Shown: positions 52,133-60,909 of the stretch, piece after piece | Numbering within the stretch: the first letter of the stretch is position 1 | How the letters are laid out: the number at the start of each line of letters is the position of its first letter | Assembly: GCF_000226295.1 (NCBI RefSeq) | Contig: NC_016025.1 | Span: 744,001 to 808,000, forward strand | Source: Chloracidobacterium thermophilum B | GTDB taxonomy: Bacteria; Acidobacteriota; Blastocatellia; Chloracidobacteriales; Chloracidobacteriaceae | Reading direction: 5' to 3' | Length of the DNA: 64,000 nucleotides | Program-made: the position numbers and the translations under genes | Notes under the pieces: model-generated | What the model was told of the DNA's origin: nothing | The model's input: only the letters and a program-made list of their open reading frames with translations | Database searches by the model: none

Positions 52133-53158
52133 CTAGTGGATAGGGTTTTTACTACCATAATGCCCACAGTTACTACAGTCCTGTGTGGTGTACTGCGGCG
52201 GTACGCTGACTACTGCCTTGTCCCACACCTTGCCGTAGTAGTCCAGCCACGCAGTGAATTGAGACCAGCCAGCATCATGAATGGATTTGGCAAGATGATG
52301 ATTTTTGACCAGGTTCTTCACCTGCAAGTCTTCATACGCCACGACATCGTGAGATGCCACCACGCACCGTGCCTGCTTAATTGCCCAGTCTTTACGCTGG
52401 CGTTGGACTTTCAGATGCACTTTGCCCAGTCGCTTTCTTTGCTTGTGGTAGTTCTTGGATTGGGATTTTGCCCCCTTCTTGAACTTCCGACTTAATCTGC
52501 GCTGGTGTTGCTTTAACCTTCTTTCACTACGCCTCAAAAACTTAGGATACTCTACAGGGTTGCCGTTCTGGTCGGTGTAGAAAGCCTTCAAGCCCAAGTC
52601 AATGCCAATAACATTGCCTGTGTATGCTCCCTGCTCTTTGCGCTCCACATCCAGGCAGAACTGAGCATAGTACCCATCTGCCCTGCGTATCACCCGCACC
52701 CGATTGATTTTGGAGTTTAGGATATGGTGTCTTGCCTCACCATTGCAGTACAGAGCAAAAGCACCAGCATTGAAGCCATCAGTGAAGGTGATAGACATTC
52801 CATCTCCTGACAGCTTCCAGCCAGATACCTTGTATTCCACAGAACGGCAATGCTTCTTGAACTTGGGATACCCTTTCTTGACCGCCTTGTTTCTGCAGTT
52901 GGTATAGAACCGGGAAATGGAAGCCCAAGCTCGCTCTGCACTTGCCTGCCTTGCCGCTGAGTTTAACTTCTTGACAAAGTCAAACTCTTTGGCCAGGTCT
53001 TTGCAGTGGGCATAGAGAACAGCTTTGTTTACACTCTTGTTGTCCATCCAGTACCGCACACATTTGTTTCTGACAAACTGTGCGGTACGGATGGCTTCAT
53101 CCAGAGCCTGATACTGCTCTGCTGTCCCGTTTAGTAGCTTGGCTTCCATTACTCTCAT
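52133..53158 (-). CDS. tnpB: Truncated TnpB/IS1341-type RNA-guided nuclease
   Basis: A 341-residue IS200/IS605 OrfB protein. RuvC-I Asp is in GIDLGLKAFY and RuvC-II Glu in VVAYEDLQVKNL; the helical basic domain (RRLKQHQRRLSRK) and the first half of the zinc finger (DCSNCGHY) are present. It then stops after GSKNPIH: the second CxxC of the zinc finger and the RuvC-III DRDxNAA motif are absent. A remnant of the expected C-terminus (KGTASKEGTLGERC ... LAEPRTRIPCL) can be read further downstream on the same strand. TnpB is a guide-RNA-directed nuclease in intact elements; this copy should lack DNA cleavage. Confidence 0.85.
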   Translation of the reverse strand: MRVMEAKLLNGTAEQYQALDEAIRTAQFVRNKCVRYWMDNKSVNKAVLYAHCKDLAKEFDFVKKLNSAARQASAERAWASISRFYTNCRNKAVKKGYPKFKKHCRSVEYKVSGWKLSGDGMSITFTDGFNAGAFALYCNGEARHHILNSKINRVRVIRRADGYYAQFCLDVERKEQGAYTGNVIGIDLGLKAFYTDQNGNPVEYPKFLRRSERRLKQHQRRLSRKFKKGAKSQSKNYHKQRKRLGKVHLKVQRQRKDWAIKQARCVVASHDVVAYEDLQVKNLVKNHHLAKSIHDAGWSQFTAWLDYYGKVWDKAVVSVPPQYTTQDCSNCGHYGSKNPIH

Positions 53159-53209
53159 ACTGCTATTTTATCACAGGTTTGGCTTGATAAAACAGCGTGC
53201 GCCTTATAT

Positions 53210-53229
53210 CCCTGCCCTAAAGTGCAGGG
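53210..53229. repeat. Left-end hairpin of the IS element
   Basis: CCCTGC (53210-53215) and GCAGGG (53224-53229) enclose CCTAAAGT, followed by CTTTACGGCG, matching the usual left end of IS605-group elements. It lies about 20 bases upstream of the next gene's first possible start. Confidence 0.7.
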
Positions 53230-53251
53230 CTTTACGGCGTTTTTTCGGTAA

Positions 53252-54358
53252 ATGCTACCGGACGAATTGGTGCAGAAGCTCATGGCAGGACTGAAACCAA
53301 CAACCTCTCCACAAACTTCCTTTGCCCGGCGCTATCCCTTCGCAGCGCGTCTGCTGCGGGTAGGCCTCGTGCTGTTCACCTTGGGACTGCTCGGCTATGT
53401 CGGCGCAGGCGTTTACTTCTACACCCGTCAGCATGCCATGGTGTTCCGTCCTGTCGCCCGTGGGGAACAGGCCCGGCGGCAGGTGGCGGCGCCGCTGGGC
53501 GCAAGCTACGTCACGTTTTCAGCGGCGCGGGGCGAGACCATTACGGCGTTGTTCGGCCCGGCGCTCGACGAACACGGCGACCGGGTGCTTCCCGATGCCG
53601 CCCGCCGCCCGACCCTGCTGTTCTTCTACGGCGTCGGCGAATACCTCAACTATCCGTTTCTCCGCAATCAGATAGAAGTCTTCCGCCGGGCCGGGTTCAA
53701 CGTTCTGGTGCCGGAATACATCGGGTTGGGACTCAGCAGCGGAGAGCCAAGCGAACAGGGGCTGTATGACACGGCGCTGGCTGCCTTTGAATATCTCAAA
53801 CGGCGGCCGGACGTTGACCCGCAGCGGATTTTCATCGTCGGGCATTCACTGGGCGGCGCGCCGGCCGTGGATTTGGCGGCGCGGGTGCAGCCGGCCGGAC
53901 TGATGACCCTGGCCACCTTCACCTCCCTGCCCGATATTGCCGCCCTGCGCTACCCGATGTTTCCCTGCCACTACCTGACGCGCATCCGCTGCCCGAACGT
54001 CGAAAAAATCCGGCAGGTGCGCGCGCCGATTCTCATCCTGCATGCCGAAAACGACACGACTGTGCCGCTCTGGATGGCCGAGGCGCTGACCAAAGCGGCC
54101 TTTGAAGGCGGCAATCAGCAGGTGGTGCAGATCACCATCCCCAGCGGGAATCACGACACGATCTTTGCCCTGCCCAAGGGGGAGGCTGTCCGCGCCATGC
54201 AGGCGTTTGCCGGGATTGCACCTGTGACCCCAGAGAAGGGCCGCCCGGAGACGCCGCAACCGGCTCAGGCCGCCGGCGGTGTCGGGTCCACACCTTCCGC
54301 TGCTGTCCGCAACATTGCTGTCGGGACGACCACCGCGGCCACAATGAACAGGCAGTAG
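53252..54358 (+). CDS. Membrane-anchored alpha/beta hydrolase (BEM46/ABHD13-like)
   Basis: A 368-residue protein with one N-terminal transmembrane helix (about residues 35-57) and a hydrolase domain: oxyanion FFYGVGEYL, nucleophile elbow VGHSLGGAPAV (Ser about 197), acid in LHAENDTTVPLW, and His in SGNHDTIF. It resembles the BEM46/ABHD13 family of membrane-associated serine hydrolases. The start could be the ATG at 53252 or at 53282. The IS element ends only a few bases upstream, so the native promoter was probably displaced. The last 94 bases overlap a convergent membrane-protein gene. Confidence 0.8.
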   Translation: MLPDELVQKLMAGLKPTTSPQTSFARRYPFAARLLRVGLVLFTLGLLGYVGAGVYFYTRQHAMVFRPVARGEQARRQVAAPLGASYVTFSAARGETITALFGPALDEHGDRVLPDAARRPTLLFFYGVGEYLNYPFLRNQIEVFRRAGFNVLVPEYIGLGLSSGEPSEQGLYDTALAAFEYLKRRPDVDPQRIFIVGHSLGGAPAVDLAARVQPAGLMTLATFTSLPDIAALRYPMFPCHYLTRIRCPNVEKIRQVRAPILILHAENDTTVPLWMAEALTKAAFEGGNQQVVQITIPSGNHDTIFALPKGEAVRAMQAFAGIAPVTPEKGRPETPQPAQAAGGVGSTPSAAVRNIAVGTTTAATMNRQ

Positions 54359-54717
54359 CCGAGCGCCATGAGCACGGTGCCGCGCCCGCCATACTGTCCA
54401 CGGGACAGGAAAAACGTCCAGAAGGTGGCCGCGCCGACTTCGACCAGCGGCAACAGCAACAGGCGGCGATTGGCGACTGGATCAAGCCCGATGAGGAAGT
54501 ACGCCGCCGCGACAACACACAGCGCAATGCCATACTGCTGCGTCATCGCCGGGTCCCTGATCTCCCAGCCGTAGAAGCTGGCCGCCGCATCCTGAAAAAA
54601 GAGCGCCATGAGCGCGTTGGCCAACTCAACGCCGGCAAGCAGAAAGAACACCGCTTGCAGCCAGTAGCGGGCATAGGTGGCTGACCTGGAAAGTGGTGCA
54701 GGATTCGCGCGTTCCAT
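54265..54717 (-). CDS. Four-helix membrane protein of unknown function
   Basis: About 150 residues from the ATG at 54717, with four predicted transmembrane segments (around [57 protein letters not shown] and [17 protein letters not shown]). No named family is recognised with confidence. It overlaps the 3' end of the convergent hydrolase by 94 bases, and its start is about 95 bases from the divergent acs gene. Confidence 0.6.
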   Translation of the reverse strand: MERANPAPLSRSATYARYWLQAVFFLLAGVELANALMALFFQDAAASFYGWEIRDPAMTQQYGIALCVVAAAYFLIGLDPVANRRLLLLPLVEVGAATFWTFFLSRGQYGGRGTVLMALGYCLFIVAAVVVPTAMLRTAAEGVDPTPPAA

Positions 54718-54811
54718 ACCTTTCAAGCTACATTTCACCTGTCCCGCCGACAACCCGCCTTGCCGTCGGGCCGGCCCCCGTCATTTCGCTGAATCTGGAG
54801 TCACGCAAGCC

Positions 54812-56761
54812 ATGACTGAATCCTATGCCATCGAGTCTCACCAGCATGAAACCAGACAGTTTCCACCGCCGCCGGACTTTGCCCGGCAGGCCAACGTCAC
54901 GCCGGAACTCGCCGCCCAACTCTATGCCGAAGCGGAAGCTGACTTCGAGGCTTTCTGGGCCAAACAGGCGGAGGCCCTCGACTGGATGACGCCCTGGACG
55001 CACGTTCTGGAGTGGAACCCACCCCACGCCAAGTGGTTCATCGGCGGCAAACTCAACATTTCTGCCAACTGCCTTGACCGTCACCTGAAAACCTGGCGGC
55101 GCACGAAAGCGGCCATCGTGTGGGAAGGCGAGCCGGGCGACACCCGGACGCTGACGTACTGGGAATTGCACCGCGAAGTCTGCCGGTTTGCCAATGTTCT
55201 GAAGAAGTTTGGCGTCCGGGCCGGCGACCGCGTGGCCATTTACATGCCGATGACGCCGGAAATCGCCATCGCCATGCTGGCCTGCGCCCGCATCGGGGCG
55301 ACACACTCCGTCGTTTTCGGCGGTTTCTCGGCTGAAGCCCTGCGCGACCGCATCAACGACGCCGGCTGCAAACTTGTCGTCACGGCCGACGGCTGCTGGC
55401 GACGCGGGACGGAAGTCCGCCTCAAACCGGCCGTGGATGCGGCCCTTGAGCAAACGCCAACCGTTGAAACCTGTCTCGTGTTGCGACGCACCGGCTCGAA
55501 GGTGGACATGCAGCCCGGACGCGATCACTGGTGGCACGAAATGCTCGAAACGGTAGGCGACGACTGTCCGCCGGAAGCGCTCGATGCCGAACATCCGCTG
55601 TTCATCCTCTACACCAGCGGCACGACCGGCAAACCCAAGGGCATCCTGCACACGACGGGCGGCTACCTGACACAGGTGGCGGCCACGGCCCGGTGGGTGC
55701 TCGACCTCAAGGACGATGATGTGTACTGGTGCACGGCCGATGTCGGCTGGGTGACAGGCCACAGCTACGTCGTCTATGGGCCGCTGGCCAACGGGGCCAC
55801 GGTGATGATGTACGAAGGCGCGCCCAACCATCCTGAGCCGGACCGCTTCTGGCGCATCGTGGACCGCCACGGCGTGACGATTCTTTACACCGCCCCGACT
55901 GCCATCCGGGCGTTTATCCGCTGGGGGGAGCAGTGGGTGCTGAAACATCGCCTCGACAGCCTGCGCCTGCTTGGTACGGTTGGCGAACCCATCAACCCCG
56001 AAGCCTGGATGTGGTATCGCCAGGTGGTGGGGAAAGGACGCTGCCCCATCGTGGACACCTGGTGGCAAACCGAAACCGGCGGCATGATGATTGCGCCCCT
56101 GCCGGGGGCCACGACGACGACGCCCGGTACGGCCACCCGTCCGCTGCCGGGCATCAGCGCCGATATTCGTCTGAAAGACGGCCGCTCGGTTGATGCCAAC
56201 GAAGGAGGCTATCTCGTTCTGACGCGGCCCTGGCCCGCGATGCTGCGTACCATCTGGGGCGACGACGAACGCTACCGCCGGCAATACTGGAGCGAGATCG
56301 AAGGCGTCTATTTTGCTGGCGACGGCGCACGGCGCGATGAACATGGCAACTACTGGATCATGGGGCGGGTGGATGATGTCATCAACGTCAGCGGCCACCG
56401 GCTGGGCACGGCTGAAATCGAAAGCGCGCTGGTGTCGCACGAAGCCGTGGCCGAGGCGGCGGTCGTCGGCCGGCCTGATGAACTCAAAGGCTCAGCGATT
56501 GTGGCGTTTGTCACGCTTCAGGGCGGCCGGGCCGGGGATGATGCCCTCCGGGCTGCCCTGCGCGAGCATGTGGCGAAGGAAATCGGCGCGCTGGCCAAGC
56601 CGGACGACATCCGCTTTACCGATGCACTGCCCAAGACGCGCTCCGGTAAAATCATGCGCCGCCTGCTGCGCGAAATCGCCGCCAGCGGCAATGTCGTCGG
56701 GGATGTCACCACGCTGGAGGATTTTTCGGTACTCGAAAAGCTCCGCGCTGATGAGGATTGA
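54812..56761 (+). CDS. acs: Acetyl-CoA synthetase (AMP-forming)
   Basis: A 649-residue adenylating enzyme making acetyl-CoA from acetate, ATP and CoA. Core motifs: A3 [16 protein letters not shown]5 [12 protein letters not shown]8-region [27 protein letters not shown], and the C-terminal catalytic lysine segment [11 protein letters not shown] that is controlled by acetylation in other bacteria. The N-terminal acs-type lead-in ([24 protein letters not shown]) separates it from other acyl-CoA synthetases. The start ATG has GGAG upstream. Followed within 10 bases by a DsbD-like gene. Confidence 0.93.
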   Translation: MTESYAIESHQHETRQFPPPPDFARQANVTPELAAQLYAEAEADFEAFWAKQAEALDWMTPWTHVLEWNPPHAKWFIGGKLNISANCLDRHLKTWRRTKAAIVWEGEPGDTRTLTYWELHREVCRFANVLKKFGVRAGDRVAIYMPMTPEIAIAMLACARIGATHSVVFGGFSAEALRDRINDAGCKLVVTADGCWRRGTEVRLKPAVDAALEQTPTVETCLVLRRTGSKVDMQPGRDHWWHEMLETVGDDCPPEALDAEHPLFILYTSGTTGKPKGILHTTGGYLTQVAATARWVLDLKDDDVYWCTADVGWVTGHSYVVYGPLANGATVMMYEGAPNHPEPDRFWRIVDRHGVTILYTAPTAIRAFIRWGEQWVLKHRLDSLRLLGTVGEPINPEAWMWYRQVVGKGRCPIVDTWWQTETGGMMIAPLPGATTTTPGTATRPLPGISADIRLKDGRSVDANEGGYLVLTRPWPAMLRTIWGDDERYRRQYWSEIEGVYFAGDGARRDEHGNYWIMGRVDDVINVSGHRLGTAEIESALVSHEAVAEAAVVGRPDELKGSAIVAFVTLQGGRAGDDALRAALREHVAKEIGALAKPDDIRFTDALPKTRSGKIMRRLLREIAASGNVVGDVTTLEDFSVLEKLRADED

Positions 56762-56770
56762 GGTTTGATG

Positions 56771-58981
56771 ATGCAACACAGGTGGAAACACGGCCGGCTG
56801 TGGTTGGCGGCCGTTGCTCTGGGACTCTTCTCGATTGGTTGGCCGGGTGGGCTGTGGACCAGCCCGGCAATGGCGGCGCCCGTGGAACAACCGCACGTCA
56901 AAGCCGAACTGATTGCCGAAACGACGGCCATCCGGCCCGGCGTGCCGTTCTGGGTGGCAATCCGCTTTGAGCTGGAAGAACACTGGCACACGTACTGGCG
57001 CAACCCCGGCGATTCCGGGCAACCCACGTCCATCAAGTGGAAACTGCCGCCCGGTTTCAAAGCCGACGACATTCAGTGGCCGATTCCCAAACGCATCGAG
57101 GTCAGCGGACTGGTCGGCTATGGCTACGAAAAGGAAGTCCTGCACCTGATCCGCATCACACCGCCGGACAAGCTTCCGGTCGGCAGGCCGGTGACGCTGG
57201 CCGGCAAGGTGCGCTGGCTCGTGTGCCGGGAAGAATGTATCCCCGGCGACGCCGAGTTGACCCTGACGTTGCCCGTGACCAACGACGTGCCCCAGCCTTC
57301 GCCGTGGACGGAGGCATTTTCCCGCGCCCGCGCGCAGTTGCCGCTGGCGACTTCGGAATGGAAGCTGCGCGCGGCACAGGACGGCGACCATCTGGTGCTG
57401 TTGCTGACGCCGCCGCCGGGAGCCGAACCGCTGACGGAAGTGACGTTTTTTCCTTTCGAGGAACTCGTCATCGAAGGCGCTGAACCGCAGCGCCTGCTGC
57501 GCGTCAAAGGTGGGTATGCCCTGCGCCTGGCGCGCTCGAAGGTCGCTGAAAAGACGCCGACCCAACTGGCCGGGGTGATTGTCACGCCTACCGGCTGGCG
57601 TGGGGCCGGAACAGAACCGGGGTTGACGGTGGAAGTGCCAATTGAACCGCTGACGGCGCTGGGCGATCTGCTGACACCAGTCGCCGGCACCCGGTCTGAC
57701 CGGTCATCGTCGGGCGGTCAACCGCTGGGCTGGCTGGCGCTGCTCGTCACGCTGGGCGGCGCGTTTCTCGGCGGGCTGATTCTGAACCTGATGCCCTGTG
57801 TGCTGCCGGTGCTTTCGATCAAGGTGCTGGGTTTTGTCGAGCAGGCCAGGGCCGGGCGGGGCGAGGCCTGGCAGCACGGGTTGGTGTTTACGGCCGGCGT
57901 CGTGCTGTCGTTCTGGGCGCTGGCCGGCATCCTGCTTGCGCTGCGGGCCGGCGGACAACAGCTTGGCTGGGGCTTTCAGTTGCAGGAACCGGCCTTTGTC
58001 GCCTTTCTCGTGGCCGTGCTGTTTGTTTTCGGGCTGGTGCTGTTTGGCGTCTTTGAAGTGGGACTGACGCTGACCACGGTTGGCGGTGCGGCCATGAACC
58101 GGAGCGGGCTGGCCGGCTCGTTTTTCACAGGCGTACTGGCGACGGTGGTTGCCACGCCGTGCACGGCCCCGTTCATGGGGTCGGCGCTGGGGGTGGCGCT
58201 GGCGCAACCGACGGCCGTGGCGCTGCTCATCTTCACGGCGCTGGCGCTGGGGATGTCCGCGCCGTACCTGATTCTGGCCGCCGCGCCGCAGCTTCTCCGC
58301 TTTGTCCCCCGACCGGGCGCGTGGATGGAGAGTTTCAAGCAGTTCATGGGCTTTCTGCTCATGGGGTCGGTCGTCTGGCTGCTGTGGGTGCTGGGGCTGG
58401 AAGTTGGCGTGGACGGGCTGGCGCTGATGCTCGGCATGCTCGTCCTCATCGGGCTGGGCGGCTGGATTTGGGGACGCTGGGGCAGCCTGACACGGACGCC
58501 GGCCGTCCGGCGCATCGCCATGGCCACGGCTTTGTTGATCATCGTGGGCAGCACGGTCTTTGGGGTAACGACGATTCACCAGCTTCCGCCGGCCGCCAGT
58601 GCGGCGACCGGTTCCAGGGAAACCAAGTCTGGCGGCATCCGGTGGGAGCCGTTCTCACCGGCCCGGGTCGAAGAACTGCGCCGGGCCGGCAAGCCGGTCT
58701 TTGTGGATTTCACGGCTGCCTGGTGCCTAAGCTGTAAGGCCAACGAAAAGGTGGCGCTGGAGACCGAAGCCGTACGGCAGGAAATCGAGCAGCGCGGCAT
58801 CGTCATGGTCAAGGCTGACTGGACGAACCGCGAGGAAGAAATCACCCGCACCCTGGCCGAGTTTGGACGGAGCGGCGTACCGCTCTACGTGTTTTATCCG
58901 GCCAACGGCGGGGAGCCGAAAGTTCTGCCGGAGGTCATCACGCCGGGACTCATCCTGGAAACCTTCCGGGAAAACTCCTGA
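56771..58981 (+). CDS. DsbD/ScsB-like thiol:disulfide interchange protein
   Basis: About 736 residues. A signal peptide is followed by an exported N-terminal domain (about 38-270) with WLVCREECIPG holding a Cys pair (CREEC). Eight transmembrane helices (about 315-600) follow with the functional Cys residues in LNLMPCVLPVLS and VATPCTAPFMG, then a C-terminal thioredoxin domain with active-site AAWCLSCKANE. Electrons pass from cytosolic thioredoxin across the membrane to periplasmic thiol proteins, supporting disulfide isomerisation or cytochrome c maturation. The N-terminal domain is of the ScsB-like type. ATG 56771 is preferred, seven bases after GAGG; ATG 56768 is also possible. Confidence 0.88.
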   Translation: MQHRWKHGRLWLAAVALGLFSIGWPGGLWTSPAMAAPVEQPHVKAELIAETTAIRPGVPFWVAIRFELEEHWHTYWRNPGDSGQPTSIKWKLPPGFKADDIQWPIPKRIEVSGLVGYGYEKEVLHLIRITPPDKLPVGRPVTLAGKVRWLVCREECIPGDAELTLTLPVTNDVPQPSPWTEAFSRARAQLPLATSEWKLRAAQDGDHLVLLLTPPPGAEPLTEVTFFPFEELVIEGAEPQRLLRVKGGYALRLARSKVAEKTPTQLAGVIVTPTGWRGAGTEPGLTVEVPIEPLTALGDLLTPVAGTRSDRSSSGGQPLGWLALLVTLGGAFLGGLILNLMPCVLPVLSIKVLGFVEQARAGRGEAWQHGLVFTAGVVLSFWALAGILLALRAGGQQLGWGFQLQEPAFVAFLVAVLFVFGLVLFGVFEVGLTLTTVGGAAMNRSGLAGSFFTGVLATVVATPCTAPFMGSALGVALAQPTAVALLIFTALALGMSAPYLILAAAPQLLRFVPRPGAWMESFKQFMGFLLMGSVVWLLWVLGLEVGVDGLALMLGMLVLIGLGGWIWGRWGSLTRTPAVRRIAMATALLIIVGSTVFGVTTIHQLPPAASAATGSRETKSGGIRWEPFSPARVEELRRAGKPVFVDFTAAWCLSCKANEKVALETEAVRQEIEQRGIVMVKADWTNREEEITRTLAEFGRSGVPLYVFYPANGGEPKVLPEVITPGLILETFRENS

Positions 58982-59116
58982 GCGCAGCACCAGTCAGACA
59001 CAGGAACGGCCGGGCGGGCGGCAGCACCGGATTACTTTTGCCCGTCCCGCCGGCGCCAAAACCCGTCGTCCCGTGACGGCCATCGGGCAGCCACGGGTGA
59101 TGTGGGAGAAACCATC

Positions 59117-60268
59117 ATGAGCGAACGTGGAACCCCCCGGTTCACACGCCTGCAACTTCGCAACTGGAAGAATTTTAGCGACTGCGACGTGGAGATTGGC
59201 CGGCGGCTCTTTCTCGTCGGGCCCAATGCTGCGGGCAAGTCCAACTTTCTGGATGCCTTCCGGTTCCTGCGCGATCTGGCCATTCCCGGCGGCGGCCTGC
59301 AGGAAGCCGTGCGCCGGCGCGGAGGGGTCAGCACCCTCCGCTGCCTGGCGGCACGCCGCTTTCCCGATGTTGAGATAACAGCCACGCTCGAAGTGGCCGA
59401 TCACATCCAGTGGACCTACCAGGTGGCTTTCAACCAGAAGCAGGGCCGCCTGCACCTGCGCAGGGAACAGGTCCGGCGCAACGGAGAGGTCATCCTCGAC
59501 CGCCCCACGGCGGATGACCGGCGCGACCCCGAACGACTGACGCAAACCTACTTGGAGCAGGTCAATGTCAATCAGCCGTTCCGTGAAATTGCCACGTTCT
59601 TTGTCTCCGTACGCTACCTGCACCTCGTTCCCCAACTGGTCAGGGAACCCGACCGCTCGGTGGGACGTGCCCATGACCCCTTCGGCGGCGACTTTCTGGA
59701 GCAGGTGGCCAAGACACCTGCCAAGACGCAGAAAGCCCGGCTGCAACGCATCCAGGAGGCGCTGCAAGTGGCCGTGCCCCAGATGCAGGCCATAGAACTC
59801 TGGCGCGACGCACGGGGCACACCGCACCTGCGCGGGCGCTACCAGCACTGGCGTCCACAGGGGGCATGGCAGACCGAGGAACAGTTGTCAGATGGCACCC
59901 TGCGGCTGCTGGGACTGCTGTGGGCTGTGACAGACGGCACGGGGCCGCTCCTTTTGGAGGAGCCGGAACTTTCCCTGCATCCGGGCATCGTCAGCACCCT
60001 GCCGCAGATGCTGGCCCGCATCCAGCGCCGGAACGGACGGCAGATTTTCCTGAGCACCCATTCGCCCGAACTGCTCCGTGATGAAGGTATTGGCCTGAAT
60101 GAAGTCCTGCTGCTGCTTCCGGCTCTGGAAGGCACAACCGTCACGCCGGCCAGCTCCATCGAAACCATCCGCCAGCTTCTGGAAGGCGGTCTCTCCATCG
60201 CCGATGCTGTCCTGCCCCACACCTCGCCCAGGCACGCGGAGCAACTCATGCTCTTTGGGGAGAGCTAG
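59117..60268 (+). CDS. AAA/ABC-type ATPase of the RecF/OLD-like class
   Basis: A 383-residue ATPase. Walker A is LVGPNAAGKSNFLDAFRFL (G35-S42), the signature region is LSDGTLRLLGLLWA, Walker B is PLLLEEPELSLHPG, and the H-loop is FLSTHSPELL. The compact insert, without a long coiled coil, matches small AAA_21-like ATPases that pair with a separate nuclease. Start ATG 59117 has GGGAGA seven to eight bases upstream. The next gene begins three bases after the stop and encodes a TOPRIM/DUF4276-like protein, a pairing often seen in phage-defence or DNA-repair modules. Confidence 0.85.
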   Translation: MSERGTPRFTRLQLRNWKNFSDCDVEIGRRLFLVGPNAAGKSNFLDAFRFLRDLAIPGGGLQEAVRRRGGVSTLRCLAARRFPDVEITATLEVADHIQWTYQVAFNQKQGRLHLRREQVRRNGEVILDRPTADDRRDPERLTQTYLEQVNVNQPFREIATFFVSVRYLHLVPQLVREPDRSVGRAHDPFGGDFLEQVAKTPAKTQKARLQRIQEALQVAVPQMQAIELWRDARGTPHLRGRYQHWRPQGAWQTEEQLSDGTLRLLGLLWAVTDGTGPLLLEEPELSLHPGIVSTLPQMLARIQRRNGRQIFLSTHSPELLRDEGIGLNEVLLLLPALEGTTVTPASSIETIRQLLEGGLSIADAVLPHTSPRHAEQLMLFGES

Positions 60269-60271
60269 CGC

Positions 60272-60880
60272 ATGCGGGCGAGGATTTACGCGGCCGTTGA
60301 AGGAAAAACGGACAAGGTGGTGGTTGAGCGGCTCATGGTGCATGTCGGGGCTGACGTGGGGCCGGTGTACGTGGCGGAAGGCAAGCCCAATCTCAAAAAG
60401 CGGATTGCTGGTTACAACCAGGCCGCCCAGCATTCCCTGTGGCTGGTTCTGGTGGATTTGGACCGCGACGGCTGTGCGCCGTCGCTGCGGGCCGCCTGGC
60501 TGCCGGAGCCTTCTTCCGGGCTGTGCTTCCGCGTTGCCGTGCACGCCGTCGAAGCGTGGCTGATGGCAGACGCCGAAACGCTCGCCGGTTTTCTGGGCGT
60601 GGCGCGCAGCAACATTCCGGCCAACCCGGAATCGCTGCCCGATCCGAAAGCGACGCTGGTCGGACTGGCGGCCAGCTCACGTCACCGGGACATCCGCGAA
60701 GACATGGCTCCGCAGCCGGGGAGCGGACGGCGGGTTGGCCCGGCTTATACGTCGCGCATCATCGAGTATGCCGGCCAACACTGGCGTCCCGGCACGGCGG
60801 CGCTCCAGTCCGGGAGCCTGGAACGCACCATCCGATGCCTGCGCCGGTTGGCTGCCGGCGCGTTGTCGCCTACGCCGTAA
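60272..60880 (+). CDS. TOPRIM/DUF4276-like protein, partner of the AAA ATPase
   Basis: A 202-residue protein. AAVEGKTDKVVVERL (E10) and LVLVDLDRDG (D62, D64) form the glutamate and DxD motifs of TOPRIM-type nuclease/primase folds. The HAVEAWLMADAETL segment is typical of DUF4276-family proteins encoded next to small AAA ATPases. It begins three bases after the ATPase gene and is surely in the same transcript. By analogy with OLD-type systems, in which an ATPase and TOPRIM nuclease are joined, the pair may act as an ATP-controlled nuclease; this is inference. Confidence 0.75.
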   Translation: MRARIYAAVEGKTDKVVVERLMVHVGADVGPVYVAEGKPNLKKRIAGYNQAAQHSLWLVLVDLDRDGCAPSLRAAWLPEPSSGLCFRVAVHAVEAWLMADAETLAGFLGVARSNIPANPESLPDPKATLVGLAASSRHRDIREDMAPQPGSGRRVGPAYTSRIIEYAGQHWRPGTAALQSGSLERTIRCLRRLAAGALSPTP

Positions 60881-60909
60881 ACCTTCTGCCCGAGGGTAAA
60901 GGGCGGCGC

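Larger units (their letters stand above)
51838..53245 (-). mobile_element. IS200/IS605-type (tnpB-only) insertion element, damaged
   Basis: The element is bounded by the subterminal hairpins typical of the family: CCCCTGCC-TAAA-GGCAGGGG at the right (tnpB 3') end and CCCTGC...GCAGGG at the left end, both with the usual flanking words (CATACTCCCCTG and CCTTATATCCCTGC). It contains tnpB but no tnpA, so it would need a transposase in trans. The tnpB 3' portion is interrupted by heptad repeats. The outer boundaries are approximate. Confidence 0.8.

Noticed and set aside
54728-56440. 570-codon frame antisense to acs
   Set aside because: Shadow of the acetyl-CoA synthetase gene, without motifs.
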